In this document: positions 1-7,887 of the stretch, in pieces
Numbering within the stretch: position 1 is the first letter of the stretch
How the letters are laid out: each line of letters starts with the position of its first letter
Translations under genes and position numbers: made by a program
Notes under the pieces: generated by a model
What the model saw: the letters and a program-made list of their open reading frames with translations, nothing else
Database searches by the model: none
Told to the model about the DNA's origin: nothing
Assembly (NCBI GenBank): GCA_965247705.1
Contig: CBDFHV010000004.1
Span: 1-16,545 of the forward strand
Source of the DNA: CBDFHV01 sp965247705
GTDB taxonomy: Bacteria > Pseudomonadota > Alphaproteobacteria > Rhodospirillales > CAMCUA01
Direction: 5' to 3'
DNA length: 16,545 bases

Positions 1-79
1 AAGGTTTTCGCAGAGTACGGCAACGTGGGAACCAAGTTCGCCTACATCACTAGACCCCATGTCCGACTGGGATGTGGGT

Positions 80-157
80 GACCCGTCTCACATTATGCGG
101 GTGTCGAGGGTTGCACCGGATGGTCCGGTGTCTTGCCTCATGCATAGGAGACGGGTC
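80..157 (+). promoter_or_regulatory. Long interrupted hairpin covering the transposase ribosome binding site
   Basis: Four nested complementary arms are visible: GACCCGTCTC (80-89) with GAGACGGGTC (148-157), TATGC (94-98) with GCATA (142-146), GAGG (106-109) with CCTC (136-139), and CACCGGA (114-120) with TCCGGTG (124-130), closed by a 3-nt loop. All pairings are perfect and are separated by internal loops. The outer 3' arm contains GGAG (147-150), the probable Shine-Dalgarno of the IS110 transposase, and abuts its ATG at 158. If transcribed from upstream, this would hide the start. It could hold down transposase translation, or be a structural RNA of the element. The pairing is seen directly; the role is inferred. 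Confidence 0.6.
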
Positions 158-1270
158 ATGGAACAGGTTATCACGTACGTGGGTCTGGACGTTCACAAGA
201 AGAGCATTTCGGTCGCCATTGCCGATGGCGGCTTGCGCCGGGAGGCGCGCTATTTCGGCACCATCGCGAACCAACCGGCGGCGTTGCGGAAGTTGGCGCA
301 CAGGCTGGGGCGCGAGGGACGCGCGCTGCGCTTCTGCTACGAGGCCGGGCCGTGCGGTTACGGGGTCTATCGGACGCTAACATCGCTCGGCCACGACTGC
401 GTGGTGGTGGCGCCGTCGCTGATCCCGCGGCGTCCTGGCGATCGGATCAAGACCGACCGCCGCGATGCCTTGGGCTTGGCCAAGCTGGACCGCGCCGGCG
501 AGCTGACGCCGGTGTGGGTTCCCGAGCCCGAGCACGAGGCCCTGCGCGATCTGGTGCGGGCCCGCGCGGCGGCGGTCAAGGCCCTGCGCCGGGCGCGTCA
601 GCAGTTGAGCGGCTTCCTGCTACGCCACGCCCGCACGCGAGACGGCAACAACTGGACCCTGGCCCACCGGCGCTGGCTGGCGAGCCTGCGTTTCGAGCAG
701 CCGGCCCAGCAGATCGTCCTGGAGGACTATATCCAGGCCATCGAGGATGCCCAGGCGCGGCGCGACCGCCTGACGGCCGAGATCGAAGCATTGGTCCCCC
801 GTTGGTCCCTGGCTGCCGTCGCCCAGGCCCTTCAGGCCATGCGCGGCGTGGCGCTGATCACCGCCGTCACCCTGTTGGCCGAGATCGGCGACCTGACCCG
901 TTTCGACAGCCCGCGTCAGCTCATGGCGCACCTCGGTCTGGTGCCCTCGGAGCATTCCAGCGCCGCTCACATCCGGCGCGGCGCCATCACCAAGGCCGGC
1001 AACGCCGAGGCGCGCCGCGTCATGATCGAGGCCGCCTGGTGCTACCGCCTGCCGGCGCGGGTCAGCCGCTGCCTCCTGGAGCGCCTCCAGGGCCAACCCA
1101 AGGCGGTCCGCGACATCGCCTGGAAGGCCCAGACCCGCCTCTGCGCCCGCTACCGCCGCATGGGCGCCCAAGGCAAGGATACCCCCCTGGTCACAACGGC
1201 TATCGCCCGCGAGATGCTCGGCTTCGTCTGGGCCATCGCCCGCGAGGTCGCGCCGCGCAAGGCCGGCTGA
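158..1270 (+). CDS. IS110-family transposase (DEDD/serine recombinase)
   Basis: This 370-residue protein catalyses excision and insertion of its IS110 element, a reaction directed in this family by an element-encoded bridge RNA. The N-terminal RuvC-like domain shows the DEDD set: D11 in GLDVHK, E62 in YEAGP, and D100/D103 in KTDRRDA. A coiled, basic middle region (about 130-215) leads to the C-terminal domain with MRGVALITA (228-236), the GLVPSEHSS motif (260-268) carrying the candidate nucleophilic serine, and GAITKAGN (275-282). I chose ATG 158 because GGAG lies 7 nt upstream and the IS110 N-terminus begins there. An in-frame ATG at 59 would add 33 residues that do not look like the family. 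Length is within the usual range and no frameshift is seen. The usual SG after the serine position is SA here. Confidence 0.95.
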   Translation: MEQVITYVGLDVHKKSISVAIADGGLRREARYFGTIANQPAALRKLAHRLGREGRALRFCYEAGPCGYGVYRTLTSLGHDCVVVAPSLIPRRPGDRIKTDRRDALGLAKLDRAGELTPVWVPEPEHEALRDLVRARAAAVKALRRARQQLSGFLLRHARTRDGNNWTLAHRRWLASLRFEQPAQQIVLEDYIQAIEDAQARRDRLTAEIEALVPRWSLAAVAQALQAMRGVALITAVTLLAEIGDLTRFDSPRQLMAHLGLVPSEHSSAAHIRRGAITKAGNAEARRVMIEAAWCYRLPARVSRCLLERLQGQPKAVRDIAWKAQTRLCARYRRMGAQGKDTPLVTTAIAREMLGFVWAIAREVAPRKAG

Positions 1271-1374
1271 GAAAAAGCAGGGAAAAATCGTCACCCCACA
1301 AGAGGAGGACCGAAGCAGCCTACCAACAGTCCGCCGGCGCCCATGCCTGGGGGCGAGACCACGGTGAGGGGAAC

Positions 1375-1503
1375 CCTCGACTGCTCTACGAGCGGGACTT
1401 GTCCCACGCTCGTCATCTAGACCGAGGCAGCCCCACGACGAACCCAGGGTCATGCGGTCCCAACCCGCGCATCAGAGATCGATCAACCGTCGTCAGGACG
1501 GTT
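1375..1503 (+). ncRNA. Candidate IS110/IS1111 bridge RNA region in the element's 3' tail
   Basis: Downstream of the transposase stop there is no convincing gene, but there is clear pairing potential. An outer stem CCTCG (1375-1379) with CGAGG (1423-1427) encloses an internal loop, then a 7-bp stem ACGAGCG (1388-1394) with CGCTCGT (1407-1413), topped by GGA/TCC pairing. A second hairpin, AACCGTC (1485-1491) with GACGGTT (1497-1503), has a 5-nt loop. Stem-loops with internal loops that read target and donor DNA are the known architecture of bridge RNAs of this family, which the IS1111 subgroup encodes downstream of the transposase. The pairing is seen; assignment as a bridge RNA, and its exact limits, are inferred. 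Confidence 0.45.
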
Positions 1504-1572
1504 TCGCCCCCTGCCATGTGCGCTGGCGCTATACGTATCTCGACACCGGCAACACGGTGAGCGGTGATCTTC

Positions 1573-1594
1573 GTCCGAAACCTTGAATTCGGAC
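1573..1594. repeat. Inverted repeat GTCCGAA/TTCGGAC
   Basis: A perfect 7-bp inverted repeat (1573-1579 and 1588-1594) with an 8-nt spacer lies between the IS110 tail and the IS1380 element. No T-run follows on either strand, so it is a poor intrinsic terminator. It may mark the end of the IS110 element or its target, since some IS110/IS1111 elements favour palindromic sites. This is only a suggestion. Confidence 0.35.
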
Positions 1595-1630
1595 ATAAGA
1601 GAGAGGGGTTCGGTTGGGTGAACGCCTCTT

Positions 1631-1635
1631 ATCAG
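1631..1635. repeat. Target site duplication ATCAG, left copy
   Basis: ATCAG directly abuts the left end of the IS1380 element and recurs directly after its right end at 3379-3383. Flanking direct repeats of 4-5 bp are expected from IS1380-family insertion, so this fixes both ends of the element and shows that the two junctions come from a single insertion event. Confidence 0.85.
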
Positions 1636-1738
1636 CCCGCCTTATTCACCCAAGGGGCCTGAAATGACTGGCGCGCGGCGGATTTTGACGTAAAATCAAT
1701 GTGCTAGAAGGATTCACAACAAACCTCCGCCGTGCGCC

Positions 1739-3160
1739 ATGGGTGAAACGCTATCTCTGTTCGGTTCCTCGTTCAACAAGTCCCTTCGCATCGAATCCCG
1801 ACCCGAGCGGCTGACCGGGGAACCGGGGGCCGTGCTCTTGCGCGAGATCATGGAGCGCACCCGGATCATCGAGTGGCTGACCGAGCGGTTGCACGATCCG
1901 CGCAAGGCCGATCGTGTCACCTATCCCCTGGCCGATCTGCTGCGCACGGTTCTGCTTCTCTTTGGCCAGGGTTGGCACGACCAAGACGACGCCGACGCGC
2001 TCCGCCATGATGCGGGCCTACGCCTGGCTGCAAGCGGTTCACGGGGTGTCACGCCGTTGTCCACCGAGGCGCACCTGGCCTCGCAACCCACGCTGTCGCG
2101 TCTGATCGCGCTTCTGAGCACGCCGGAGGCCCGCACTGTGCTCCATGAGGCGATCACCGAGCTCGCGGGGCGGCGGTTCCGGGGCCTGCGCGGCGGTCAC
2201 CGGCAGCGATATCTGACCATCGACGTGGACAGCCTGCCGATCGAGGTCCACGGCCATCAACCCGGCTCGGCCTGGAACGGCCATTACCATCAGCGCATGT
2301 ACCACCCTTTGGTGGCCAGCATCGCCGAAACCGGCGACCTTCTGGACGCTCGTTTACGGGAGGGCAACGCCCACACCGCCGAGGGGGCGCTGGACTTCAT
2401 CCTTGATCTCGTGGACCGAGCCGAAGAGACGCTGTGCCAAGTCGCTCTGGTGCGCATCGACGCTGGGTTCCCCAGCGATCCCCTGCTGTCGGGCCTGGAG
2501 CGTCGCGGGACGCCCTATGTTGCCCGATTGCGGACCAACAAGGTCCTGGACCGCATGGCTCAGCCCTGTCTTGGACGGCCGCCGGGACGGCCTCCGGCAG
2601 AGCCGCGGACGTGGTTCCACGAGATGACCTGCCGGGCGAAGTCGTGGTCGAAAGAGCGCCGAGTGGTCCTGGTGGTGTTGGAACGGCCAGACCAATTTCT
2701 GGTTGATCACTTCTGGCTGATCACCAGCCTTGATGCCGAGGCCGTGCCGGCGGCCGATCTCCTGGATCACTACCGCCAGCGCGGCCGTGCCGAGGCCCAC
2801 ATGGGCGAACTCATGGACGTGATGGACCCGGCGCTGTCGTCCGCGTCGCGAAGGAAGCGTCATTACCGGGGGCGCTGCCTGCCGGAGCGCGAGAGCACGG
2901 TCGATGCCTTCGCTCACAACGAGGTCGTCCTGTTGCTCAACATCCTGGCCTATGAACTGGTTCATGCCGGGCGGTGCCTGATGGAGACTGCGACCGGCGA
3001 GGGGTGGAGCCTTCGCCGGTTCCGCGAGCGCGTTCTGCGCGCCGCCGCCCGGGTCGTCGTTTCCGGCCGACGCATCACCATGGTCATCGGGGAAACATTC
3101 GCCCGCTTCTGGCAACGGCTCTGGCCGCGCTTGGAACGCTTGCGATACGCCGACCCGTAA
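1739..3160 (+). CDS. IS1380-family DDE transposase, copy 1
   Basis: This 473-residue transposase moves the surrounding 1743-bp element. The N-terminal region contains the IS1380 block from about 60 to 125 (YPLADLLRTVLLL, then SQPTLSRL at about 115-122). The catalytic domain follows: RYLTIDVDS with the first acidic residue at D162 or D164, a long region with GHYHQRMYHPL, LVRIDAGFPSD with D241, and YRQRGRAEAHMGE (about 345-357) with the family's glutamate. The C-terminal NEVVLLLNILAYELVHAGR segment is also typical. Length fits the family and the frame is intact. It differs from copy 2 by one visible residue: valine in ESTVDAF where copy 2 has alanine, caused by T at position 2901. No strong Shine-Dalgarno is visible before ATG 1739. 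Confidence 0.95.
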   Translation: MGETLSLFGSSFNKSLRIESRPERLTGEPGAVLLREIMERTRIIEWLTERLHDPRKADRVTYPLADLLRTVLLLFGQGWHDQDDADALRHDAGLRLAASGSRGVTPLSTEAHLASQPTLSRLIALLSTPEARTVLHEAITELAGRRFRGLRGGHRQRYLTIDVDSLPIEVHGHQPGSAWNGHYHQRMYHPLVASIAETGDLLDARLREGNAHTAEGALDFILDLVDRAEETLCQVALVRIDAGFPSDPLLSGLERRGTPYVARLRTNKVLDRMAQPCLGRPPGRPPAEPRTWFHEMTCRAKSWSKERRVVLVVLERPDQFLVDHFWLITSLDAEAVPAADLLDHYRQRGRAEAHMGELMDVMDPALSSASRRKRHYRGRCLPERESTVDAFAHNEVVLLLNILAYELVHAGRCLMETATGEGWSLRRFRERVLRAAARVVVSGRRITMVIGETFARFWQRLWPRLERLRYADP

Positions 3161-3190
3161 CCCCGTCCAAGTCGGCCAGCTAGACTTCAA

Positions 3191-3213
3191 GCCACCGCCG
3201 GATCGCCGGTGGC
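3191..3213 (+). terminator. Hairpin downstream of IS1380 transposase, copy 1
   Basis: GCCACCG (3191-3197) pairs with CGGTGGC (3207-3213), with inner CG/CG pairing around a short loop. It lies 30 nt after the transposase stop in both copies of the element. There is no T-run, so it may stabilise or end the transposase transcript but is not a canonical intrinsic terminator. Confidence 0.4.
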
Positions 3214-3383
3214 GGTCCCGCTCGCCTCCACGGCGGCTTCTTCACGCCTTTCATGCCTCAAGTGGCTATCGCACAGCTGGGGAAGCACCCGTGACTCGCC
3301 AGCCGCGAATGACCCTGCAACGAGACTCGCATCACATGCAGAAAAGTCTACGGCAAGGGGGTTGGTGAATAAGCCGGGATCAG

Positions 3384-3843
3384 GTGGGACTTGCGCTCCT
3401 GCCACAGGATTTGCGTAGGCACCTGGAGGATCTCGTTCCGCCCGAGTGGCTTTTCGAACGATGAACGAAATGGTACGTTCGCCTGCAACGATCCCTAGGC
3501 GTATCTGGATGTCCGCTGTTGGCTATTCGCGTCGGTTTCGAGCGCCGCTCGAAACGTCCGGCCGACCCCCGACTACGGACTTTGAATTGGCCGCGTCCGC
3601 TTTCTTGGCCTGGCGGTCCGCTATACCTCGAACAGCCGACGCCCCTGGGCGAGTTCCGCCAAGACCGGGTTGACGTCCCGCCGGACTCCGTCGGGTGGCC
3701 GTGGTCCGCGGGTTCGGCTATGATGAACGCCACTGGGGGGCCGCGTCACAGTCCCAGAATAGGCCGATCGAGAACGCCCCTTGTCGGGCGGGCTGTCCCA
3801 TGACGGCGTACGGTCAGTGCGGCACATCCAGCAGGAAGGCTGC
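3384..3843. other. Non-coding stretch upstream of otsA
   Basis: This 460-bp stretch between the IS1380 element and otsA has no gene I can support. Its first 80 bases contain a transposase-like coding relic, listed separately. The remainder shows no recognisable protein. It should contain the otsA promoter. TATGAT at 3719-3724 resembles a -10 box, but I could not find a matching -35 at the right spacing, so I do not call a promoter. The IS1380 insertion lies about 460 bp upstream of the otsA start and has probably replaced whatever lay further upstream. Confidence 0.5.
3390..3464 (+). pseudogene. Short transposase-like coding relic (low confidence)
   Basis: Codons from 3390 read LALLPQDLRRHLEDLVPPEW followed by LFER and a TGA at 3462. 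The string resembles the N-terminus of some DDE transposases, in which a short LLPxDL...HLxDLVPPxWLFE block precedes the main domain. Nothing recognisable follows in any frame. Upstream, the frame is interrupted by the IS1380 insertion; joining the flanks by removing the element and one ATCAG copy keeps it open for at least 24 more codons without an ATG. It could equally be a chance open stretch. Confidence 0.3.
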
Positions 3844-5226
<1,383 letters not shown>

Positions 5227-5230
5227 CGCT

Positions 5231-6241
5231 ATGGCTGCACGCCGTACCAACACGTCGCCCGAACCAAGGGACGCCCTCATCGCGGACATCGGCGGTACCA
5301 ATGTGCGGTTTGCCCTGGTCGACGCCTCGGGTGAGAGTCGGGAAACCGCGGTCCTCAAGTGCCGGGCGTTCCCGGGACTGGCGGAAGCCGCCGAGTCCTA
5401 TCTGAAAGCCATCGCCGGCGCCCATCGGCCGCGGCGCGGCGCCTTCGCCGTCGCGTCGCCGGTGACCGGGGACGAGATAAGCCTCACCAACAACACATGG
5501 CGCTTCTCCATTGACGCGTTGCAAACCCGCCTGGAATTCGACGCCCTCGACGTCATCAACGATTTCACCGCCGTCTCCCTGTCGGTTCCTCACCTGGGCC
5601 CCGAAGACCGTTACGCGGTGCCGACCGGGCTGGACGCGCCGCCCGACGACCTGGAGGCGGGCGTGCCCTTCGCCGTGATCGGCCCGGGCACCGGGCTTGG
5701 CGTTTCCGGACTCATACCGTCGGCAAGCGGCTGGGTGCCCCTGGCCACCGAAGGCGGCCATGTGACCATGCCGGCGATGAACGAACGCGAAGCGGACGTG
5801 CTCGCCGTGCTGCGCGAATCCTACGGTCATGCCTCGGCGGAACGGGTTTTGTCCGGACCCGGCCTGGTCAACCTGTACCAGGCCCTCTGCCGGCTGGATG
5901 ATCGGCCGATCGAAAAGCGTATGAAGCCGGGGGTCGTGGCGGGCCGGGCGCTGGACCGGACCAGTCCGGTGTGCGAGGAGGCCCTGGCCATGTTCTGCGC
6001 CATGCTGGGCACGGTGGCCGGCGACCTGTGCCTGTCCCTGGGCGCCCGCCGGGGCCTCTTTATCGCCGGCGGCATTGTGCCCAAGCTGGGCGACTATTTC
6101 GCCGCTTCGGAATTTCGACCTCGTTTCGAGGCCAAGGGACGTTTCGGCACCTACCTGCGGCCGGTCCCTACCCATGTGATGACCCACCCCCTTCCCGCCT
6201 TCGCGGGACTGGCGTATCTGGTACGCACACCGCGCACTTAA
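5231..6241 (+). CDS. glk: Glucokinase (Gram-negative Glk type)
   Basis: This 336-residue enzyme phosphorylates glucose with ATP to glucose-6-phosphate. The N-terminal phosphate loop is LIADIGGTNVRFALVD (about 16-31). The catalytic pair N110-D111 sits in DVINDFTAVS, the second glycine motif in GPGTGLGVS (151-159), and the sugar-contacting E174 and H177 in ATEGGHVTMP. E204 in ERVLSGPGL and the late LFIAGGIVPK block complete the PF02685 pattern, the bacterial Glk type rather than the ROK type. ATG 5231 lies 4 bp after the otsA stop, so the two genes are probably cotranscribed and translationally linked, and the product is one of the two OtsA substrates. The first 13 residues are an unconserved basic leader. 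It converges on the minus-strand DUF218 gene with a 9-bp gap and no clear terminator between them. Confidence 0.95.
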   Translation: MAARRTNTSPEPRDALIADIGGTNVRFALVDASGESRETAVLKCRAFPGLAEAAESYLKAIAGAHRPRRGAFAVASPVTGDEISLTNNTWRFSIDALQTRLEFDALDVINDFTAVSLSVPHLGPEDRYAVPTGLDAPPDDLEAGVPFAVIGPGTGLGVSGLIPSASGWVPLATEGGHVTMPAMNEREADVLAVLRESYGHASAERVLSGPGLVNLYQALCRLDDRPIEKRMKPGVVAGRALDRTSPVCEEALAMFCAMLGTVAGDLCLSLGARRGLFIAGGIVPKLGDYFAASEFRPRFEAKGRFGTYLRPVPTHVMTHPLPAFAGLAYLVRTPRT

Positions 6242-6250
6242 TACCATGGG

Positions 6251-6766
6251 TCACCGATAGGCTTCGGGTCTGTAGTAACCCTTCGCGCCGTACCAGGCGA
6301 AGGCCAGGATCTCGCGCAGGATCATTCCCGCGCCCCTGAAAAGACCGACGTCTCCAAGAAGCCCGGGCACCCGATGCGCGTCCGCCGCCACGCCGGCGGC
6401 ACGGAAGCAGCGAATCGCCCGCGGGATGTGCGGACCGTCGGTAACCACCAGCGCTTGTCGCCAATCGTTGCGCCGCATCAAGGCGGCGGTGAACCGGGCG
6501 TTCTCCACGGTGCGGGACGCCCCGTCCTCGACCAGGATCCGATCCCCGGGAACCCCTTCCGCGATGGCCACGACCCCCATGGCATGGGCTTCGGTCACGG
6601 AAGCGCGCGGGTTGCCACCGGTGAGAATCATGCGCGGCGCGGCGCCGGACCGAAACAGCCGGGCACCTTCACGAGTACGGCGGATCAGGGCTTTGCTGGG
6701 GCGGCCGTCGCGCAGGACCGAGGCGCCGAGTACGATGATCGCGTCGTACGCCCCCCTGCTACTTAT
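6251..6766 (-). CDS. DUF218 (YdcF/ElyC/SanA-like) domain protein, start codon in doubt
   Basis: The frame encodes a single DUF218 domain of about 171 residues: YDAIIVLGASVLRDGRPSKA near the start, MILTGGN at about 46-52, VEDGASRTVENA, VVTDGPHIPRA, and a C-terminal REILAFAWYGAKGYY. Related proteins (SanA, ElyC, YdcF) are linked to cell-envelope functions; the biochemical activity here is unknown and no membrane segment is seen. The first in-frame ATG, at 6631, would remove the first beta strand and the LGAS motif, so it is unlikely to be the true start. The frame that covers the whole domain has no ATG, GTG or TTG. Its natural start position reads ATA at 6766-6764, overlapping the TAA stop of the upstream CoA-transferase as ATAA. 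An ancestral ATGA would fit. The gene may be poorly translated or silent. Confidence 0.75.
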   Translation of the reverse strand: MSSRGAYDAIIVLGASVLRDGRPSKALIRRTREGARLFRSGAAPRMILTGGNPRASVTEAHAMGVVAIAEGVPGDRILVEDGASRTVENARFTAALMRRNDWRQALVVTDGPHIPRAIRCFRAAGVAADAHRVPGLLGDVGLFRGAGMILREILAFAWYGAKGYYRPEAYR

Positions 6767-7887
6767 GGGGCGAACTCCCGGCGGATTGCCTCACTGTGGG
6801 CGCCGAGGGCCGGCACGGCGCCCAGCGTCACCGATTCACCGTTCCGACGCGCCGGCGGCACCGGCAAGGCCACCGGACCGCCGGCGGTCTCCAATTTGGT
6901 GCGGCGCAGGGCCGGATGGTTCGACAGGCCATCGACCCCATTGACGAACCCATAGGCGATCTTGGCCCCGTCGAGCATCGCGGCCAGCGCCTCGCGGCCG
7001 TGGCGGGAAAAGATGGCGTCGATCTCCTGCTCCAGGGCCTGCCGATGGGCGACCCGGGACACGTTGTCTTTGTACGGGCCTTCCTCGGCCCATTCGGGGT
7101 GACGGAGAATGGTGTCGGCGAACCGGGCCCACTCCCGTTCGTTCTGAATGGCGATGACGATCTGGCTGCCGTCGGCGCAGGCGTGAACCTCGTAAGGGGC
7201 GATGGATGGATGGCGCAGGCCGACACGCTTGGGCGCACGGCCGCCGTAGTCCAGGTGCAGCAGCGGCACGGCCATCCAGTCGGCCATGGAATCGAACAGC
7301 GAGACCTCCAGGGACGCCCCATGGCCGGTCCGCTGGCGTTGGATCAAGGCCTCCAGGATCGCCCCGTGGGCATACATGCCGGCGGCGATGTCGCAGCAGG
7401 AGACGCCGACCCGCGACGGCGCCTCCGGCCCGCCGGTGATCGCGGCCAGGCCCGATTCCGCCTGCACCAGCATATCGTAGGACTTCATCTCCCGGTAGGG
7501 ACCATCGCTGCCATAGCCGCTGATGGCGCAGACGATCAAGGAGTCATGGCCTTGGCGCAGGTTAGGGGCGTCAAGGCCGGCGCGGGCCGCGGCGCCGGGG
7601 GCCAGGTTCTCGATGAAGACGTCCGCCTTGTCGATCATGCGTTGCAGCAGGGCCCGGTCGTCCGCCACCTTGATATCCAGTACCACCGACTCCTTACCCC
7701 GGTTGAGCCACACGAAGTAGCTGCTTTCGCCATGCACGACCCGGTCGTAGGCGCGGGCGAAGTCGCCTCCGGGGCGTTCTACCTTGATCACCCGGGCGCC
7801 GGCATCAGCCAGGCGGGAGGCGGCATAGGGGGCGGCCACCGCCTGGTCCATGGAGACCACCAGGATGCCGTCCAGGGGCTTGGTCAT
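6763..7887 (-). CDS. Family III CoA-transferase (CaiB/Frc/BaiF type)
   Basis: This 374-residue enzyme should move CoA between carboxylic acids through an enzyme-bound aspartyl intermediate. Family signatures are the N-terminal LDGILVVSMDQAVAAPYAAS, GARVIKVERPGGDFAR (30-45), LNRGKESVVLDIK (61-73), DVFIENLAPGAAARAGLD (89-106), AISGYGSDGPY (121-131), and the catalytic aspartate D166 in VGVSCCDIAAGMYAHGA. The donor and acceptor acids cannot be read from sequence. Length is slightly below the common 380-400 residues. ATG 7887 overlaps the stop of the upstream cyclase gene as ATGA, indicating translational coupling. The stop overlaps the presumed start of the DUF218 gene in the same way. It probably works with the acyl-CoA dehydrogenase two genes upstream on a common acyl-CoA pathway. 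Confidence 0.94.
   Translation of the reverse strand: MTKPLDGILVVSMDQAVAAPYAASRLADAGARVIKVERPGGDFARAYDRVVHGESSYFVWLNRGKESVVLDIKVADDRALLQRMIDKADVFIENLAPGAAARAGLDAPNLRQGHDSLIVCAISGYGSDGPYREMKSYDMLVQAESGLAAITGGPEAPSRVGVSCCDIAAGMYAHGAILEALIQRQRTGHGASLEVSLFDSMADWMAVPLLHLDYGGRAPKRVGLRHPSIAPYEVHACADGSQIVIAIQNEREWARFADTILRHPEWAEEGPYKDNVSRVAHRQALEQEIDAIFSRHGREALAAMLDGAKIAYGFVNGVDGLSNHPALRRTKLETAGGPVALPVPPARRNGESVTLGAVPALGAHSEAIRREFAP

Larger units (their letters stand above)
60..1510 (+). mobile_element. IS110-family insertion sequence, ends not defined
   Basis: This span holds one IS110-family transposase gene with structured non-coding DNA on both sides. IS110 elements typically lack long terminal inverted repeats and usually make no clear target duplication, so I could not place the ends from one copy; the coordinates are only the part I can tie to the element. 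More than 230 bp of non-coding DNA with stem-loops follows the gene. In the IS1111 subgroup the bridge RNA lies on that side, whereas in the IS110 subgroup it lies upstream. A different element (IS1380 family) begins at 1636, so the right end should lie before that. The left end may lie before position 60 or outside the window. Confidence 0.6.
1636..3378 (+). mobile_element. IS1380-family insertion sequence, copy 1 (1743 bp)
   Basis: The ends are imperfect terminal inverted repeats: CCCGCCTTATTCACC at the left and, read on the opposite strand, CCCGGCTTATTCACC at the right, one mismatch in 15. A 5-bp duplication ATCAG flanks the element. It contains one transposase gene with about 100 bp of leader and 218 bp of tail. 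A second copy of identical length lies inverted at 13322-15064. The intact duplication means this copy has stayed where it inserted, into DNA between the IS110 tail and the region upstream of otsA. Confidence 0.93.

Noticed and set aside
59..157. N-terminal extension of the IS110 transposase from ATG 59
   Set aside because: The extra 33 residues do not resemble the family, and this stretch forms the conspicuous hairpin; ATG 158 has a well-placed GGAG and begins the family's N-terminus.
620..1453. Long open frame on the strand opposite the IS110 transposase
   Set aside because: It is a shadow of a high-GC gene in another frame, with low-complexity composition and no recognisable motif. The same holds for long frames opposite otsA, glk, the cyclase, the dehydrogenase and the IS1380 transposases.
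3446..3803. Short frames upstream of otsA
   Set aside because: They have arginine/proline-rich shadow-like composition and overlap one another in different frames, with no homology that I recognise.
6251..6631. DUF218 protein starting at ATG 6631
   Set aside because: That start would drop the first strand and the VLGAS block, which are clearly encoded upstream in the same frame; a shortened domain is unlikely to fold.
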